Origin: Liquorilactobacillus nagelii DSM 13675
Lineage (GTDB): Bacteria; Bacillota; Bacilli; Lactobacillales; Lactobacillaceae
Reading direction: 5' to 3'
DNA length: 64,000 nt
Assembly: GCF_019444005.1 (NCBI RefSeq)
Contig: NZ_CP049304.1
Coordinates: 992,001 to 1,056,000 of the forward strand
Below the pieces are notes generated by a model that was given only the letters and a program-made list of their open reading frames with translations, did not search any database and was not told where the DNA came from. This document shows, piece after piece, positions 52,693-63,117 of the stretch. The first letter of the stretch is position 1, and each line of letters opens with the position of its first letter. A program made the position numbers and the translations under genes.

Positions 52693-55383
52693 ATGACGGT
52701 TACAAAAAAGGTTAAAAAGACCCTTTCTCCTGAAGAAAAGGCGAAACAATACAAAAAAGCTGAAGCTTACACTGGCAGCTTGGTTGAAAAGGCTTTAATT
52801 GCTGAGAAAGCTTATGCTTCCTATACTCAAGCTGAAGTCGACAAAATTGTCGCAGCTGCTGCTTTAGCAGGTTCCGAAGCAGCCTTGCTACTGGCACATG
52901 AAGCAGTTGATGAAACGCAACGTGGGATTGTTGAAGATAAGGATACCAAGAACCGATTTGCTACCGAAAATATTTATAATTTAATCAAAAATGAAAAAAC
53001 TGTTGGTGTAATCGGTGAAAATAAAGTTGCTGGTCAAGTTAAGATTGCGGCTCCTCTAGGAGTTTTAGCTGGGATTGTACCCACAACTAATCCAACTTCA
53101 ACCGCTATGTTCAAGACATTAATGGCTCTTAAGACTCGCAATGCGATTATCTTTGCTTTCCACCCACAAGCCCAAAAATGTTCTGCGCATGCAGCCAAAA
53201 TTTTATATGATGCTGCAGTTGCAGCTGGTGCTCCTAAGGATGTTGTCCAATGGATCGAAACACCAAGTTTGGATAACACTACTGCATTAATCCGCAATCC
53301 CAAAATTGCTTCGATTTTAGCTACTGGTGGTCCGGGCATGGTTAACGCCGCATTGAAATCCGGTAATCCTTCCATGGGTGTTGGTGCTGGTAATGGTGCA
53401 ATCTTTGTTGATCATACCGCTGACTTAGATCGAGCAGTTGAAGATTTATTATTATCAAAACGCTTTGATAATGGGATGATTTGTGCAACAGAAAACTCAG
53501 TTGTCGTGGAAGCCCCTGCTTATAATGCATGGCTGAAGAAAATGGAAGCTAAAGGAGCTTACGTCGTTCCAAAGAAAGACTATCAAAAAATTGCCGATTT
53601 CGTTTTCAATGACCGACATGGAGTTAACGGCCCAGTAGCTGGTAAGCCCGCAACTTGGATCGCTGCTCAAGCAGGAGTTGAATTGCCAGCTGGCAAGGAT
53701 GTTTTATTATTTGAACTCGACCCAAAAAACATTGGCGAAAAACTTTCATCAGAAAAACTTTCACCGCTCCTGTCAGTTTACAAAGCTAAAGATCGTCAAG
53801 ACGGAATTAAAATTGTTAGTGACCTGCTCAACTATCAAGGTGCTGGTCACAATGCCGCGATTCAAATCGGTTCACAAGCCGATCCGTTCATCAACGAATA
53901 CGCTGACCAAACCAAAGCAGCTAGAATTTTGGTTAATCAGCCAGATTCACTTGGCGGTTTAGGTGATATTTATACTGATGCTTTGCGTCCAAGTTTGACG
54001 CTCGGAACTGGATCATGGGGGAAAAATTCATTGTCACATAATTTATCTACTAATGATTTATTAAATATCAAAACTGTTGCTAAACGTCGAAATCGTCCAC
54101 AATGGGTTCGTTTACCGGAAAAAATCTACTATGAAAAAAATGCGATTTCTTATCTGCAAGACCAAGTTGAACATATTAAGCGCGCCTTTATCGTTGCCGA
54201 TCCCGGGATGGTAAAATTCGGCTTTGTTGACAAAATCTATGAACAGCTGGCTTTACGTGACGAACCGGTTAAGACTTCAATTTATGGTACTGTTAACCCT
54301 GATCCAACATTAGGCCAAACAATTGAAATTGCCGAACAAATGGCTCAATTCCAACCTGATACGATCATTGCCATTGGTGGTGGTTCAGCGTTAGATGCAG
54401 CTAAAATTGCCCGGTTCATCTATGAATACTCACTTGATCAACCAGTTGGTTTCTTAGATAGCTACGAAAAAGTCAGCGAACTTTTCACTCGTTTACAGCA
54501 GAAATTCATTGATATTCGGAAACGAATCGTTAAATTCCATCATCAATTAAATACAAAATTGGTAGCTGTTCCAACTACTTCCGGTACTGGTTCAGAGGTT
54601 ACACCATACGCTGTTATTACTGATGATAATACGCATGTTAAGTATCCTTTAACTGATTATGAATTGACTCCGCAAATCGCGATTGTTGATCCAGAGTTTG
54701 TGATGACTGTTCCAAAACATACTGTTGCTTGGTCAGGACTTGATTCCTTATCCCATGCATTAGAATCATATGTTTCAGTAATGGCTTCTGATTTCACACG
54801 GCCATGGTCATTACAGGCGATCAAGTTAGTCTTTGAGAACCTAGCTGAGTCGTATAAGTTTGATCCAAAGCATCCAACTCGTGAAGGTGAAAAAGCTCGG
54901 GAAAACATGCATTATGCAGCCTGCTTAGCCGGCATGGCCTTTGCCAATGCCTTCTTAGGTATTAACCACTCCCTAGCTCATAAAACTGGTGGTGAATTTG
55001 GCTTACCTCATGGTTTAGCAATCTCGATTGCCATGCAGCATGTCATTCGCTTTAACGGGGTTGCCGGCAAAGTTAAGCGGACACCTTTCCCACGTTATGA
55101 AGTTTACCGTGGACAAAAAGACTACGCTGACGTTGCCCGTTTCATCGGTATTCAAGGTAACGATGATGCAGAATTAGTTGAAAAACTCTGTCAGAAGATT
55201 AATGAATTAATGGCAGCTGTTGAAGTTACACCAAAATTATCGGCTAACGGTGTCACAAAAGAACATTTTGAAGGTTCATTAGACAAATTAGTTGATTTAG
55301 TTTATAACGATCAGTGTACTCCAGCTAACCCGCGCCAACCAAGTTTAGCTGAAATCCGTCAATTATTAATTGACCAATTCTAG
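52693..55383 (+). CDS. adhE: Bifunctional acetaldehyde-CoA/alcohol dehydrogenase
   Basis: An 896-residue fusion enzyme that reduces acetyl-CoA to ethanol, using two NADH. The N-terminal aldehyde dehydrogenase part has IVPTTNPTSTAMFK and the nucleophile Cys in GMICATENSVVVE (about residue 263). The C-terminal iron-dependent alcohol dehydrogenase part has IGGGSALDAAK, TTSGTGSEVTP and the metal-binding NAFLGINHSLAHKTGG and LPHGLA. Length is normal. GGGAGG precedes the ATG. Confidence 0.98.
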   Translation: MTVTKKVKKTLSPEEKAKQYKKAEAYTGSLVEKALIAEKAYASYTQAEVDKIVAAAALAGSEAALLLAHEAVDETQRGIVEDKDTKNRFATENIYNLIKNEKTVGVIGENKVAGQVKIAAPLGVLAGIVPTTNPTSTAMFKTLMALKTRNAIIFAFHPQAQKCSAHAAKILYDAAVAAGAPKDVVQWIETPSLDNTTALIRNPKIASILATGGPGMVNAALKSGNPSMGVGAGNGAIFVDHTADLDRAVEDLLLSKRFDNGMICATENSVVVEAPAYNAWLKKMEAKGAYVVPKKDYQKIADFVFNDRHGVNGPVAGKPATWIAAQAGVELPAGKDVLLFELDPKNIGEKLSSEKLSPLLSVYKAKDRQDGIKIVSDLLNYQGAGHNAAIQIGSQADPFINEYADQTKAARILVNQPDSLGGLGDIYTDALRPSLTLGTGSWGKNSLSHNLSTNDLLNIKTVAKRRNRPQWVRLPEKIYYEKNAISYLQDQVEHIKRAFIVADPGMVKFGFVDKIYEQLALRDEPVKTSIYGTVNPDPTLGQTIEIAEQMAQFQPDTIIAIGGGSALDAAKIARFIYEYSLDQPVGFLDSYEKVSELFTRLQQKFIDIRKRIVKFHHQLNTKLVAVPTTSGTGSEVTPYAVITDDNTHVKYPLTDYELTPQIAIVDPEFVMTVPKHTVAWSGLDSLSHALESYVSVMASDFTRPWSLQAIKLVFENLAESYKFDPKHPTREGEKARENMHYAACLAGMAFANAFLGINHSLAHKTGGEFGLPHGLAISIAMQHVIRFNGVAGKVKRTPFPRYEVYRGQKDYADVARFIGIQGNDDAELVEKLCQKINELMAAVEVTPKLSANGVTKEHFEGSLDKLVDLVYNDQCTPANPRQPSLAEIRQLLIDQF

Positions 55384-55451
55384 GCTAACAACTGATTAAA
55401 AGTGGGCAAAATCAGCTAACGCATATTACTAACAATCGAATAAGCGGTTAT

Positions 55452-55489
55452 AAAAACAACGACCAGCCTTGAGCAAGTCGTTGTTTTTT
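55452..55489 (+). terminator. Terminator of adhE
   Basis: AAAAACAACGAC (55452-55463) pairs with GTCGTTGTTTTT (from 55477), ending in a T run. Confidence 0.85.
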
Positions 55490-55590
55490 GCATTTTTTAA
55501 ACTTCAATTAAATTTATTGTAGAAAATAACAATGTTGCAAACCAAGTCTATAATTAGTTTACTAGTATTGCTTGAATCGAGGGGAATTGC

Positions 55591-56823
55591 ATGCATCAAG
55601 ATTTTCTTTCAAGTACTTTTTCATCTTTACAATCTCGAAATTTTAGAAATTTCTGGCTCGGACAATGCATCTCAGTTATTGGTACGTGGGTTCAAAGAAC
55701 AGCTCAAACTTGGTTAGTTTACAAAATGACTAATTCAGCGCTTTTAGTTGGTATCTTAAGTGCCTGTCAATTTGTTCCAATCTTACTGCTAACTTTATTT
55801 GCTGGAACAATCATTGATCGCTTTTCCAAAAAAAAAATCTTATTGATTACCCAAAGTGGCTTCTTGCTCCTTGGTTTATTGATGACCGGCCTTGTCTTTT
55901 TTAATTTAATTCAATATTGGGAAATTCTCTTGATCGCAATAAGCTATGGTGTTATCCAAAGTTTTGATACACCAACTAGACAATCATTTGTTTATGAACT
56001 AGTTGGGCCCAAAAATTTATTGAATGGAATTTCTTTAAACTCTTCCGTTTTTAACTTGGCAAAAATCATTGGCCCTTCAATTGCTGGTATTCTAATGGCA
56101 AATTTTAGTCTAGCTATTTGCTTTTTCATTGATGCCTGCAGTTATTCAGCTGTCTTGATCGGATTACTTTTTATCGATAACTTTCCCGCACTCGCTCCGA
56201 CAACCTCTAAACAGCTGCTTAAAAATGTCCAAACCGGTGTTAAGTACATCCTCAAAAATAACTCCATCAAATTAAGTGCCGAATTAATGCTGATTATTTG
56301 CACTTTAAATTTCAATAACAATGTTATTATTCCGGTCTATGCAAAAACCGTTCTTCACTCTGGTGCTCAAACATTTGCTAATCTATTATCAGCAGTTGGT
56401 ATTGGTTCATTGATTGCCGCTTTTATTATGAGTTATTTAGCCAAAAACGGTAAAAATCAAAAAATTTATTTATTAGTTATTATTGGTTCTATATTAAGTC
56501 AATCATTAATGATTTTTATTCATAACTATGCAATTGCGCTACTCATGATGGGAATAATTGGTTTTTGTAATATGATTTTCCTAAATCAATCAAATGCCGC
56601 CTTTCAATATGCTGTTCCAAATGAACTTCGCGGACGAATAATGAGTGTTTATGTGCTTTTGAACCAGGGTACTACTCCAATTGGCAGTTTATATGCTGGT
56701 TCTCTGATGGACTTAACATCTGGTTTATGGGGATTCCCAGGATGCGGATTTTTGGCCGGGATATTATTAATTCCAGTAATTTTGCGACACAAAGACTTGT
56801 TGAAAAAATGGTTAAAAAATTAG
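55591..56823 (+). CDS. MFS exporter (DHA3/EntS-like family)
   Basis: A 410-residue transporter with 12 membrane segments. RNFRNFWLGQCISVIGTWVQ at the start, TIIDRFSKKKILLITQ after helix 2 (the conserved MFS loop) and VPNELRGRIMSVYVLL near helix 10 are typical of the DHA3 group that includes EntS and macrolide exporters. The substrate is unknown. GAGGGG precedes the ATG. It is monocistronic, between two terminators. Confidence 0.88.
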   Translation: MHQDFLSSTFSSLQSRNFRNFWLGQCISVIGTWVQRTAQTWLVYKMTNSALLVGILSACQFVPILLLTLFAGTIIDRFSKKKILLITQSGFLLLGLLMTGLVFFNLIQYWEILLIAISYGVIQSFDTPTRQSFVYELVGPKNLLNGISLNSSVFNLAKIIGPSIAGILMANFSLAICFFIDACSYSAVLIGLLFIDNFPALAPTTSKQLLKNVQTGVKYILKNNSIKLSAELMLIICTLNFNNNVIIPVYAKTVLHSGAQTFANLLSAVGIGSLIAAFIMSYLAKNGKNQKIYLLVIIGSILSQSLMIFIHNYAIALLMMGIIGFCNMIFLNQSNAAFQYAVPNELRGRIMSVYVLLNQGTTPIGSLYAGSLMDLTSGLWGFPGCGFLAGILLIPVILRHKDLLKKWLKN

Positions 56824-56849
56824 TTTTGTTTTATCAACTAATACAAACT

Positions 56850-56883
56850 AAGCCCACAAGCTTTCAAAACTTGTGGGCTTTTG
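56850..56883. terminator. Bidirectional terminator between MFS gene and gutA
   Basis: AAGCCCACAAG pairs with CTTGTGGGCTT, followed by T on the plus strand; on the minus strand it would end the gut operon. Confidence 0.85.
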
Positions 56884-56922
56884 ATTTAAAAATATTAGCA
56901 ATTTCAATTAAAACTATTTAAT

Positions 56923-57300
56923 CTATTCCACAACAATTTGGATTTTTGTTCCTACTTTGATTACCGGGTAATCTTTTTCTGATACATAGATTGTCCCAGG
57001 AAGTTTAGCTTCAGTTTTTCCTGTAAAGCTAATTGTTGTATGACCTAATCTTCCAAGATTGTGTTGAACTTCATTGCCAACAGAGGTAATAATATACTCT
57101 TGATTATCAAACCTTATTTTCATTCCAGTCTCAATTTGATCGCTTATTGGTTCTACATTGATAATAAAACAAGATGATCTCAAGGCATCTGGCGCTTCAT
57201 TACCAAAAAGAATTGCCATGTTAATAGTTTTAAAATCATTTACTTCTGCACCAATCTCAAGAACTTGTGTTGAAAAAACTACTCTTTCTGTCTTTACCAT
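56923..57300 (-). CDS. gutA: PTS glucitol/sorbitol EIIA
   Basis: A 125-residue EIIA subunit of the glucitol family. The family segment EVQHNLGRLGHTTISF contains His80 and His87, one of which is the phosphorylation site, and LPGTIYV follows. It is the last gene of the sorbitol operon in the order of L. casei gutFRMCBA. GAGG precedes the ATG. Confidence 0.93.
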   Translation of the reverse strand: MVKTERVVFSTQVLEIGAEVNDFKTINMAILFGNEAPDALRSSCFIINVEPISDQIETGMKIRFDNQEYIITSVGNEVQHNLGRLGHTTISFTGKTEAKLPGTIYVSEKDYPVIKVGTKIQIVVE

Positions 57301-57326
57301 TTGATCAGCCTCACAATTCTAACATT

Positions 57327-58340
57327 CTATTTAGCATATAGTCCAAAGCTTGCCAGCCATGCCACAAATACTCGTGGTACCCCATTAATAAAGCGGCTAT
57401 ATAAAACGGAAGGAACTCCAACTTCAACCGTTTTCGATTCCGCCTCAGCTAAACCTAAACCAACCGGAATAAAGTCACATCCATTTTGAGTATTAATAGC
57501 AAAAAGTGCCGGTAATGCATACTGAGGTGGAATATGTCCTTTGCCAATCTCAACCCCAATTAGCGTCCCAATAACTTGACCAATAACTGCCCCTGGTCCA
57601 AGTAATGGTGACAAAAACGGCAGCGAGCAGATAAATCCTAAAATCATTAATCCCCAAACATTCCCCGCTAAAGGTTCCATTACATTGGCAAAGACTTTAC
57701 CAATTCCTGACCCATTAATGATACCAATCAGTAGGGCCACAAAAGCCATGAATGGAATAATGGTATTAATCACAGTCTGGACAGCATCTTTACCAGCTTG
57801 ATTAAATGTAGCAACGACCTTACCAGCTCCAAGACCAATCTTAGTTAAAATTCCAGGATCCTTTGTTTGGGCTGTCAACGTTTTAGTATTATCAAATTTG
57901 GTTTCTGCGACATTTCCCTGATCAGTTCCAGCTACTTTTTCATTTGCGTTTTCTGCCATAGTCTCATCAGTCAGACTAATTTGTTCAATTCCGACGTTAG
58001 AAACATAGTTACCTTCATTCATAAATTGGGCTAATGGTCCACTTTTCCCTGTCGGAAGCACGTTGATCGTTTTAATTCCCTTTTTAGGATAGATGCCGCA
58101 GCGTAAAGTACCACCACAATCAACAATCGCCAACGCTGTTTCTTCATCAGGGATCGACGTCTTAAAACCATCTACTGCTTGCATCCCCGTTAATTTAGCA
58201 ATTTTATCGACAATAGCGGGTTTATTGCCACCAGTTATATAGACGAATTTATGTTTTTGTGCTGTTGGCGTAATTACAAGTGGTCCACCCCAACCACCAG
58301 AACCTTTAACTACTTTTATACTGTGATATTCTTTTGTCAT
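57327..58340 (-). CDS. gutB: PTS glucitol/sorbitol EIIBC
   Basis: A 337-residue subunit. The N-terminal EIIB domain has [11 protein letters not shown] and [18 protein letters not shown], with Cys75 and Cys81 as phospho-site candidates. The C-terminal half carries about four membrane helices ([20 protein letters not shown] and onward). It works with GutC and GutA to import sorbitol as sorbitol-6-phosphate. AAGGGGG precedes the ATG. Confidence 0.94.
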   Translation of the reverse strand: MTKEYHSIKVVKGSGGWGGPLVITPTAQKHKFVYITGGNKPAIVDKIAKLTGMQAVDGFKTSIPDEETALAIVDCGGTLRCGIYPKKGIKTINVLPTGKSGPLAQFMNEGNYVSNVGIEQISLTDETMAENANEKVAGTDQGNVAETKFDNTKTLTAQTKDPGILTKIGLGAGKVVATFNQAGKDAVQTVINTIIPFMAFVALLIGIINGSGIGKVFANVMEPLAGNVWGLMILGFICSLPFLSPLLGPGAVIGQVIGTLIGVEIGKGHIPPQYALPALFAINTQNGCDFIPVGLGLAEAESKTVEVGVPSVLYSRFINGVPRVFVAWLASFGLYAK

Positions 58341-58357
58341 TACTGCAACCCCCTTTT

Positions 58358-58909
58358 TTAATTATTAAATTCAACTTTTTTAGAAAGTGTAATTCCTTGT
58401 TGTTTACATACATAGGCAGTGGTAAAATCAGTAACCCAGCCACCAATAAAGTTCATCAAAAGCCCTACCAATAGATACCGAATTGCTAAGTCCATCGTAT
58501 TTAAACCTAATTTTTGAACCCCTTGAGCAATTCCCAACCAAATAAAGTATTCTGATGGATTGATATGTGGGAAAACTCCATTACTAGTATGGCAAAATTG
58601 GGCAATTGAAGCATACCAACTTGGTTTATAATATTCTGGTAAAAAGCGGCCCATAGAGTGAGACATTGGATTTCCTAACATAAACGCCGATATAAATGGC
58701 AAAATTAAATATCTCGTAAATGGATTTTTAGACGATGCCTGTGCTAATTTAACCATCTTTTTATCGCCAACAAAGGCAATTATTGCATTCATTAAAACTA
58801 ACAACAATAAAACAACCGGAATAATTGATGTCATCCAACCGATTAAGGTTTTACCACCACTTTGAAATAAGCCCATAAAACCTGAAGCTAATTCTGTTAT
58901 AAATTTCAT
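58358..58909 (-). CDS. gutC: PTS glucitol/sorbitol EIIC
   Basis: A 183-residue membrane subunit with about four helices. [22 protein letters not shown] and [14 protein letters not shown] are typical of the family, and the length matches SrlA. It lies 17 bases before gutB, in the same operon. Confidence 0.93.
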   Translation of the reverse strand: MKFITELASGFMGLFQSGGKTLIGWMTSIIPVVLLLLVLMNAIIAFVGDKKMVKLAQASSKNPFTRYLILPFISAFMLGNPMSHSMGRFLPEYYKPSWYASIAQFCHTSNGVFPHINPSEYFIWLGIAQGVQKLGLNTMDLAIRYLLVGLLMNFIGGWVTDFTTAYVCKQQGITLSKKVEFNN

Positions 58910-58926
58910 AATTTTCAGACTCCTTA

Positions 58927-59421
58927 CTAGTTAATTTGTTTTTTGTGTCCATATCCTAATGCTTTATAATAAAGCGACTTGATCTTCTCTACCATTGGTA
59001 AACTCCAAATTTTGATACTGGTATCAATGTCCTGTGGCTTTAATTTATTAGTTCGATAATTGATATAATTCTTATAAGCATCTAACAAACAGACTCTTGT
59101 TAATTTATCAAAGCGTTTTAATTGATCATATGAGGAAGCAACTTCTGCCAAATTTTTGTTTTTTAGCGCTTTCAATTCTTTGAACTTTGCAAAAATAGTT
59201 ACTCCTTTCATCATCTGAGCTTCTTTAATGCTGCCGTTATTATCTACAGCTACTAAAATTAAAGTCCCTGAACGTAACTTTTTCGGGTTTTTCCCAATAG
59301 CTACCGGTGCCAAAACTCTTAATTTATGAAAAGTATTTGAAAAATTTTTTATTTGTCTTAGTCCAAGCAATCCTTGTAATAAGAAAGCTGCCACTAAAAT
59401 TATTCCAAAGTAAATCAGCAT
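58927..59421 (-). CDS. gutM: Glucitol operon activator GutM
   Basis: A 164-residue protein with one N-terminal membrane helix (about 2-20) and a basic cytoplasmic part. The N-terminal LLQGLLGLRQIKNFSNTFHK and GTLILVAVDNNGSI are GutM features. GutM acts with GutR to activate the operon. Its ATG overlaps the gutR stop by one base (TAATG). Confidence 0.9.
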   Translation of the reverse strand: MLIYFGIILVAAFLLQGLLGLRQIKNFSNTFHKLRVLAPVAIGKNPKKLRSGTLILVAVDNNGSIKEAQMMKGVTIFAKFKELKALKNKNLAEVASSYDQLKRFDKLTRVCLLDAYKNYINYRTNKLKPQDIDTSIKIWSLPMVEKIKSLYYKALGYGHKKQIN

Positions 59422-61286
59422 TAAATCGCCTCCATTAATTGAATCAATCCTCGGTTTTGATTATAATTCTTTAAATTATTAAAAATATTGCCATTAGTTG
59501 CTATAATTCTAATTAAATCATAAACTTGCGATAAAATTCGACTTAAATTTACATCCAACTTATAGGGAATCGCAACCAGAAAGACAACCTTAACTTTCCG
59601 ACTGTCGTAAGTAACTGGCTGATCAAAAAGTCCAACTGTAACTAAAATTCGATTAAGACCAGATTTATCAATTACGTGAGGTAAGGCCACCCCATCGCCT
59701 AAGATATTGCTAGAAAGCTGTTCTCTTTTTATCCAGTCACTTAAAAATTCATCTTTGAGTTGCCCAACTGATATTTCATGAGCTATTAATTGTTTCACTC
59801 TTTCAGTATATGAACCTTTGCCAGTAAACTTTGTTACATCAAATCGACAGTACCCATTATTAACTGCCTCATCCACCAAAGAAATTTGCAGTCTTTCACG
59901 CAAAGTTCCTTGATTGAAAATCGAATTCAACCTGATTACTGGCGAACGATTAATTGATTTATTTTCGATGGGTAAATTATTTGAAAAGATCAATAAATAC
60001 TTATTTGGACTTTTTTCTAATTCCACCTGTGAATCAAATAAATCAACTTTTAAATTTTCATTCAGTAATTCCTTTAATTGTTCAATAATAAACTTCTTCA
60101 TTCCATTACTAATTGGTTTTAGTAGTGCAATTCTATAAACTACTGGTGAAGACATATACTCTTCAAGTTCCATTTGAAAATAAACACCTAAGTAGCTGAT
60201 TTCATTTTTACTGAACTTAATCTTTGTTTTTCTGGTCATTAAATTTAAAGTTTCTTGCGCTAATTCAGCAGCAACAGGATATTTATTTAATACATTAATC
60301 GAAATAAACCCTTCTGATCTCACTCCATAGATGGCTCGATTAATTAAAAATAACAAATGGTAACGTAATTCAACAAATAAACGATCAAAGTTCAAACTAA
60401 CATCAAGTTTTTCTTTAATAACAGGGAAAACACTCTTCATTAATTCGCCAACATCCACTAACGCCTGATTAATTAAATGTTTATCACTGATTGGCAACTT
60501 CTTTATATTGAAAGGATAAAAAATAAATTTCCATTCACCGATGGTTAGATTGTCACCGATAATTTTAAAAATGACTTTACTTAAATTCTCAGTAACTTGA
60601 TCCAAAATCACCTCATGATATAACTTGCTCGGCTCATCAAGTTGTATGCCTTGCCGTTTTAACCAATTAACAATTGCAATATTTCGTTTAATCGTTGTAA
60701 CTGTATCATTATTATCATCTATCTCTTTAATCGCCTCAACTAAATTTTTATCAAGCGTCTGATCTAAAGCTAAATCAAAGTCATAATATTTAGCAACTAT
60801 ATTTCTAACAGCTACTGCATAACTATAACGATGTTCGGTATGCAATTTAATTCCTTTATTAGGTCTTGCTTGCACCGTTATATCATAGAAGCTCAACAAG
60901 TGTTTTAAAGATCTTAAATCACTGTTAACTGTTCCATGACTCACAGACATTTCATATGCTAAATCATCAAGTGCAATGTATTTGTCAGTTTGTTTTAGCA
61001 GTTTTTGCAAAATTGCTGCTTGTCTTTTGTCTGGATCATTAAAATCCAAATCTTGTTTTAAAAAATTGGTTTGAATTTTAGCAATAGCAGCATAGTTTTC
61101 GATTACTAGATAAAATTTTGATTTATTAACGTTAATTCGGGCGACTCCCTCAAGTTCTTTATTAATCTCACGAATGTTTTTTGCAATTGTAACCCTTGAT
61201 GTATTAAAGCGTGTTTGGATCTCTCCTAAAGTCAATGCATCATTTTTAATAAAGAAATTCAACATTTCAAAATTTTGTCTATCCAT
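59421..61286 (-). CDS. gutR: BglG/MtlR-type PRD-containing activator of sorbitol operon
   Basis: A 621-residue transcription activator. Two N-terminal helix-turn-helix regions (TLGEIQTRFNTSRVTIAKNI near residue 15-35, and DDLAYEMSVSHGTVNSDL near 105) are followed by two PTS-regulation domains (about 180-400), an EIIB-like part, and a C-terminal EIIA-like domain with GDGVALPHVID, whose His is the phosphate acceptor. PTS phosphorylation should adjust its activity to sorbitol uptake. It is the second gene of the operon. Confidence 0.9.
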   Translation of the reverse strand: MDRQNFEMLNFFIKNDALTLGEIQTRFNTSRVTIAKNIREINKELEGVARINVNKSKFYLVIENYAAIAKIQTNFLKQDLDFNDPDKRQAAILQKLLKQTDKYIALDDLAYEMSVSHGTVNSDLRSLKHLLSFYDITVQARPNKGIKLHTEHRYSYAVAVRNIVAKYYDFDLALDQTLDKNLVEAIKEIDDNNDTVTTIKRNIAIVNWLKRQGIQLDEPSKLYHEVILDQVTENLSKVIFKIIGDNLTIGEWKFIFYPFNIKKLPISDKHLINQALVDVGELMKSVFPVIKEKLDVSLNFDRLFVELRYHLLFLINRAIYGVRSEGFISINVLNKYPVAAELAQETLNLMTRKTKIKFSKNEISYLGVYFQMELEEYMSSPVVYRIALLKPISNGMKKFIIEQLKELLNENLKVDLFDSQVELEKSPNKYLLIFSNNLPIENKSINRSPVIRLNSIFNQGTLRERLQISLVDEAVNNGYCRFDVTKFTGKGSYTERVKQLIAHEISVGQLKDEFLSDWIKREQLSSNILGDGVALPHVIDKSGLNRILVTVGLFDQPVTYDSRKVKVVFLVAIPYKLDVNLSRILSQVYDLIRIIATNGNIFNNLKNYNQNRGLIQLMEAI

Positions 61287-61306
61287 AATCTCACCATATT
61301 TTTATT

Positions 61307-62110
61307 TTAACCACGACTCTTTCCACCCGCTACGTTGATTGTTACTCCTGTAATATAACTTGCTCGATCTGACAACAGATAATTAACAGCATCCGCTACT
61401 TCTGAAAGCTTCCCGCTCCGTCCTAACGGCGTTGTCGACTTGCTCTTGTATCCGGCACGAATATCAGCTACCGTTTTATGACGGGTATATGCCAAGGCTT
61501 CCTCATAGTCCAAAGTCCGCAATCCAGTAGCTTCCATAATTCCAGGCGCTACTCCAACAACTCTAATATTATGCTCACCTAACTCTTTTGCCCAAGAACG
61601 AGTAAATCCATTGATTGCTCCTTTGGTTGCAGAATAAACACTTTGGCCTTGTGAACCTTCTAAGCCAGCTTCTGAAGACATATTGACAATTACCCCATAC
61701 TTTTGTTTTTCAAATTGATGAACAACTGCTTGGGACACTAAAAAAACGCTCTTAACATTTACTGCAAACATTTTTTCAAAATTTTGTTCAGTAAATTCAA
61801 ATTTGCTATTGTTTTCAGCTGCATCTGCCAACAGACGTGGTAAATTAATACCTGCATTGTTAACTAAGCCATCAATCTTGTGCTGTTCAGAAACTACTTT
61901 GTTTATCAAAGCTGCCACTTCAGCTTTATTAGTCACATCTGTTTTTACAAAATGTAAGTTTTGATCTATCATATCTCCTTCGTTTAAATCTGCATTATAA
62001 ACAATCGCATCATTGTTCAAAAGTTCAGTCACGATTGCTTTACCAATACCCGATGATCCTCCCGTTACCACATATACTCTACCAGAAAGGTTAATCCACG
62101 AATTGTTCAT
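61307..62110 (-). CDS. gutF: Sorbitol-6-phosphate 2-dehydrogenase (SDR)
   Basis: A 267-residue short-chain dehydrogenase that oxidises sorbitol-6-phosphate to fructose-6-phosphate. VTGGSSGIGKAIV, NNAGINLPRLL, MSSEAGLEGS and the catalytic YSATK are visible. It is the first gene of the gut operon. It is strongly similar to SorF at 6617-7417: the last ~130 residues differ at only scattered positions, while the nucleotide-binding half has diverged more. Confidence 0.92.
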   Translation of the reverse strand: MNNSWINLSGRVYVVTGGSSGIGKAIVTELLNNDAIVYNADLNEGDMIDQNLHFVKTDVTNKAEVAALINKVVSEQHKIDGLVNNAGINLPRLLADAAENNSKFEFTEQNFEKMFAVNVKSVFLVSQAVVHQFEKQKYGVIVNMSSEAGLEGSQGQSVYSATKGAINGFTRSWAKELGEHNIRVVGVAPGIMEATGLRTLDYEEALAYTRHKTVADIRAGYKSKSTTPLGRSGKLSEVADAVNYLLSDRASYITGVTINVAGGKSRG

Positions 62111-62157
62111 TTAAATCTTCTCCTTTACTTATTTCTTTGTTCATAAATCAATATAGT

Positions 62158-62171
62158 TGAAAGCGTATTCT
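62158..62171. promoter_or_regulatory. Putative cre site upstream of gutF
   Basis: TGAAAGCGTATTCT matches the cre consensus TGNAARCGNWWWCA at 13 of 14 positions, 48 bases before the gutF start. It suggests catabolite repression of the sorbitol operon by CcpA. Confidence 0.65.
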
Positions 62172-62271
62172 TGAACAATTCAGTGTTTTTTCAACTTTTT
62201 TTAAAAACAATGTATTAATTATACTTGTATCAGAAATTTCTCGCTCGGCTTTTCGAATAATTTGCGAGATA

Positions 62272-62304
62272 AAAAAATAGATGAAATATAAGTCTCATCT
62301 ATTT
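62272..62304 (-). terminator. Terminator of the nrtR-pnuC operon
   Basis: On the minus strand AAATAGATGA pairs with TCATCTATTT across a ten-base loop and is followed by T residues. It lies about 90 bases after the pnuC stop. Confidence 0.78.
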
Positions 62305-62390
62305 CTGATTAATAAATTTAGTTGTTATTAAAAAATAAAAGTAATTTTTCTGCTTGTTATCGTCAATTTTCTAATAAAAATCCAGTAAAA

Positions 62391-63107
62391 TCACTTGGTT
62401 CCACCTTCATTATCAGCTTCGCCACTTGACCAAACCTTGACCGCATAAGCTGAATTAAAAAGTAATGCTGCCTGGAGCGCAACCTGTGACAAAGATGCCC
62501 CCAGAGAACCTAATGACGTAGTACCATTAATTGCTTGAACTGCTAAAATACCCCAATAAATAATATTGGCACCATTGACAACAATCCATAATGTCCAATT
62601 TTCGGTAAATTTTAAAATGTAGAGTGTTTGGGCAATTAAACTAACCACAAAATTTATTGAATCAAAATATGGCAGCTGTCCATGTAATTGGGCTAACACA
62701 TACCAGCCAATTCCCCAGGCCAAGAAAGAAGCAACGAACAAGACATTGCGTGTTTGCTGATTAAATGAGCGTGTTTTTTGATCGCGTCCCCACATAAACC
62801 AGCCGATCGGTTGGGAAATAACATAAATAATATCCATTGCAAAAGAACCGTAGGCGTGACTAATCCATGCGATATAAGTCATCGCCAAACATTGAATAAG
62901 TCCAAAGATAAAAGAAATTTTCCGCCCTTTCATCCCGTAAATTAGACAGAGGACACCAAAAATACCCGAAAACATGCCTATTAGACTATCCGGCGCAATC
63001 AGATAAACGCCAATCTGCAGAAAAATTAAAACTACCGTATACCCAATTTCGAAAACTTTCCAATTGGCAAATAATTGTTTTTTCAACCATGATAAACTTT
63101 TTTTCAT
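62391..63107 (-). CDS. pnuC: PnuC-family nicotinamide riboside/vitamin transporter
   Basis: A 238-residue membrane protein of the PnuC family with about seven helices. QPIGWFMWGRD and FVVSLIAQTLYILKFTENW with WIVVNGANIIYW are the conserved family regions. PnuC proteins move a nicotinamide riboside type substrate by facilitated diffusion, trapped by later phosphorylation. An NrtR-type regulator in the same operon supports an NAD-precursor role. TAGGA precedes the ATG. Confidence 0.88.
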   Translation of the reverse strand: MKKSLSWLKKQLFANWKVFEIGYTVVLIFLQIGVYLIAPDSLIGMFSGIFGVLCLIYGMKGRKISFIFGLIQCLAMTYIAWISHAYGSFAMDIIYVISQPIGWFMWGRDQKTRSFNQQTRNVLFVASFLAWGIGWYVLAQLHGQLPYFDSINFVVSLIAQTLYILKFTENWTLWIVVNGANIIYWGILAVQAINGTTSLGSLGASLSQVALQAALLFNSAYAVKVWSSGEADNEGGTK

Positions 63108-63117
63108 TCACTAGTTC

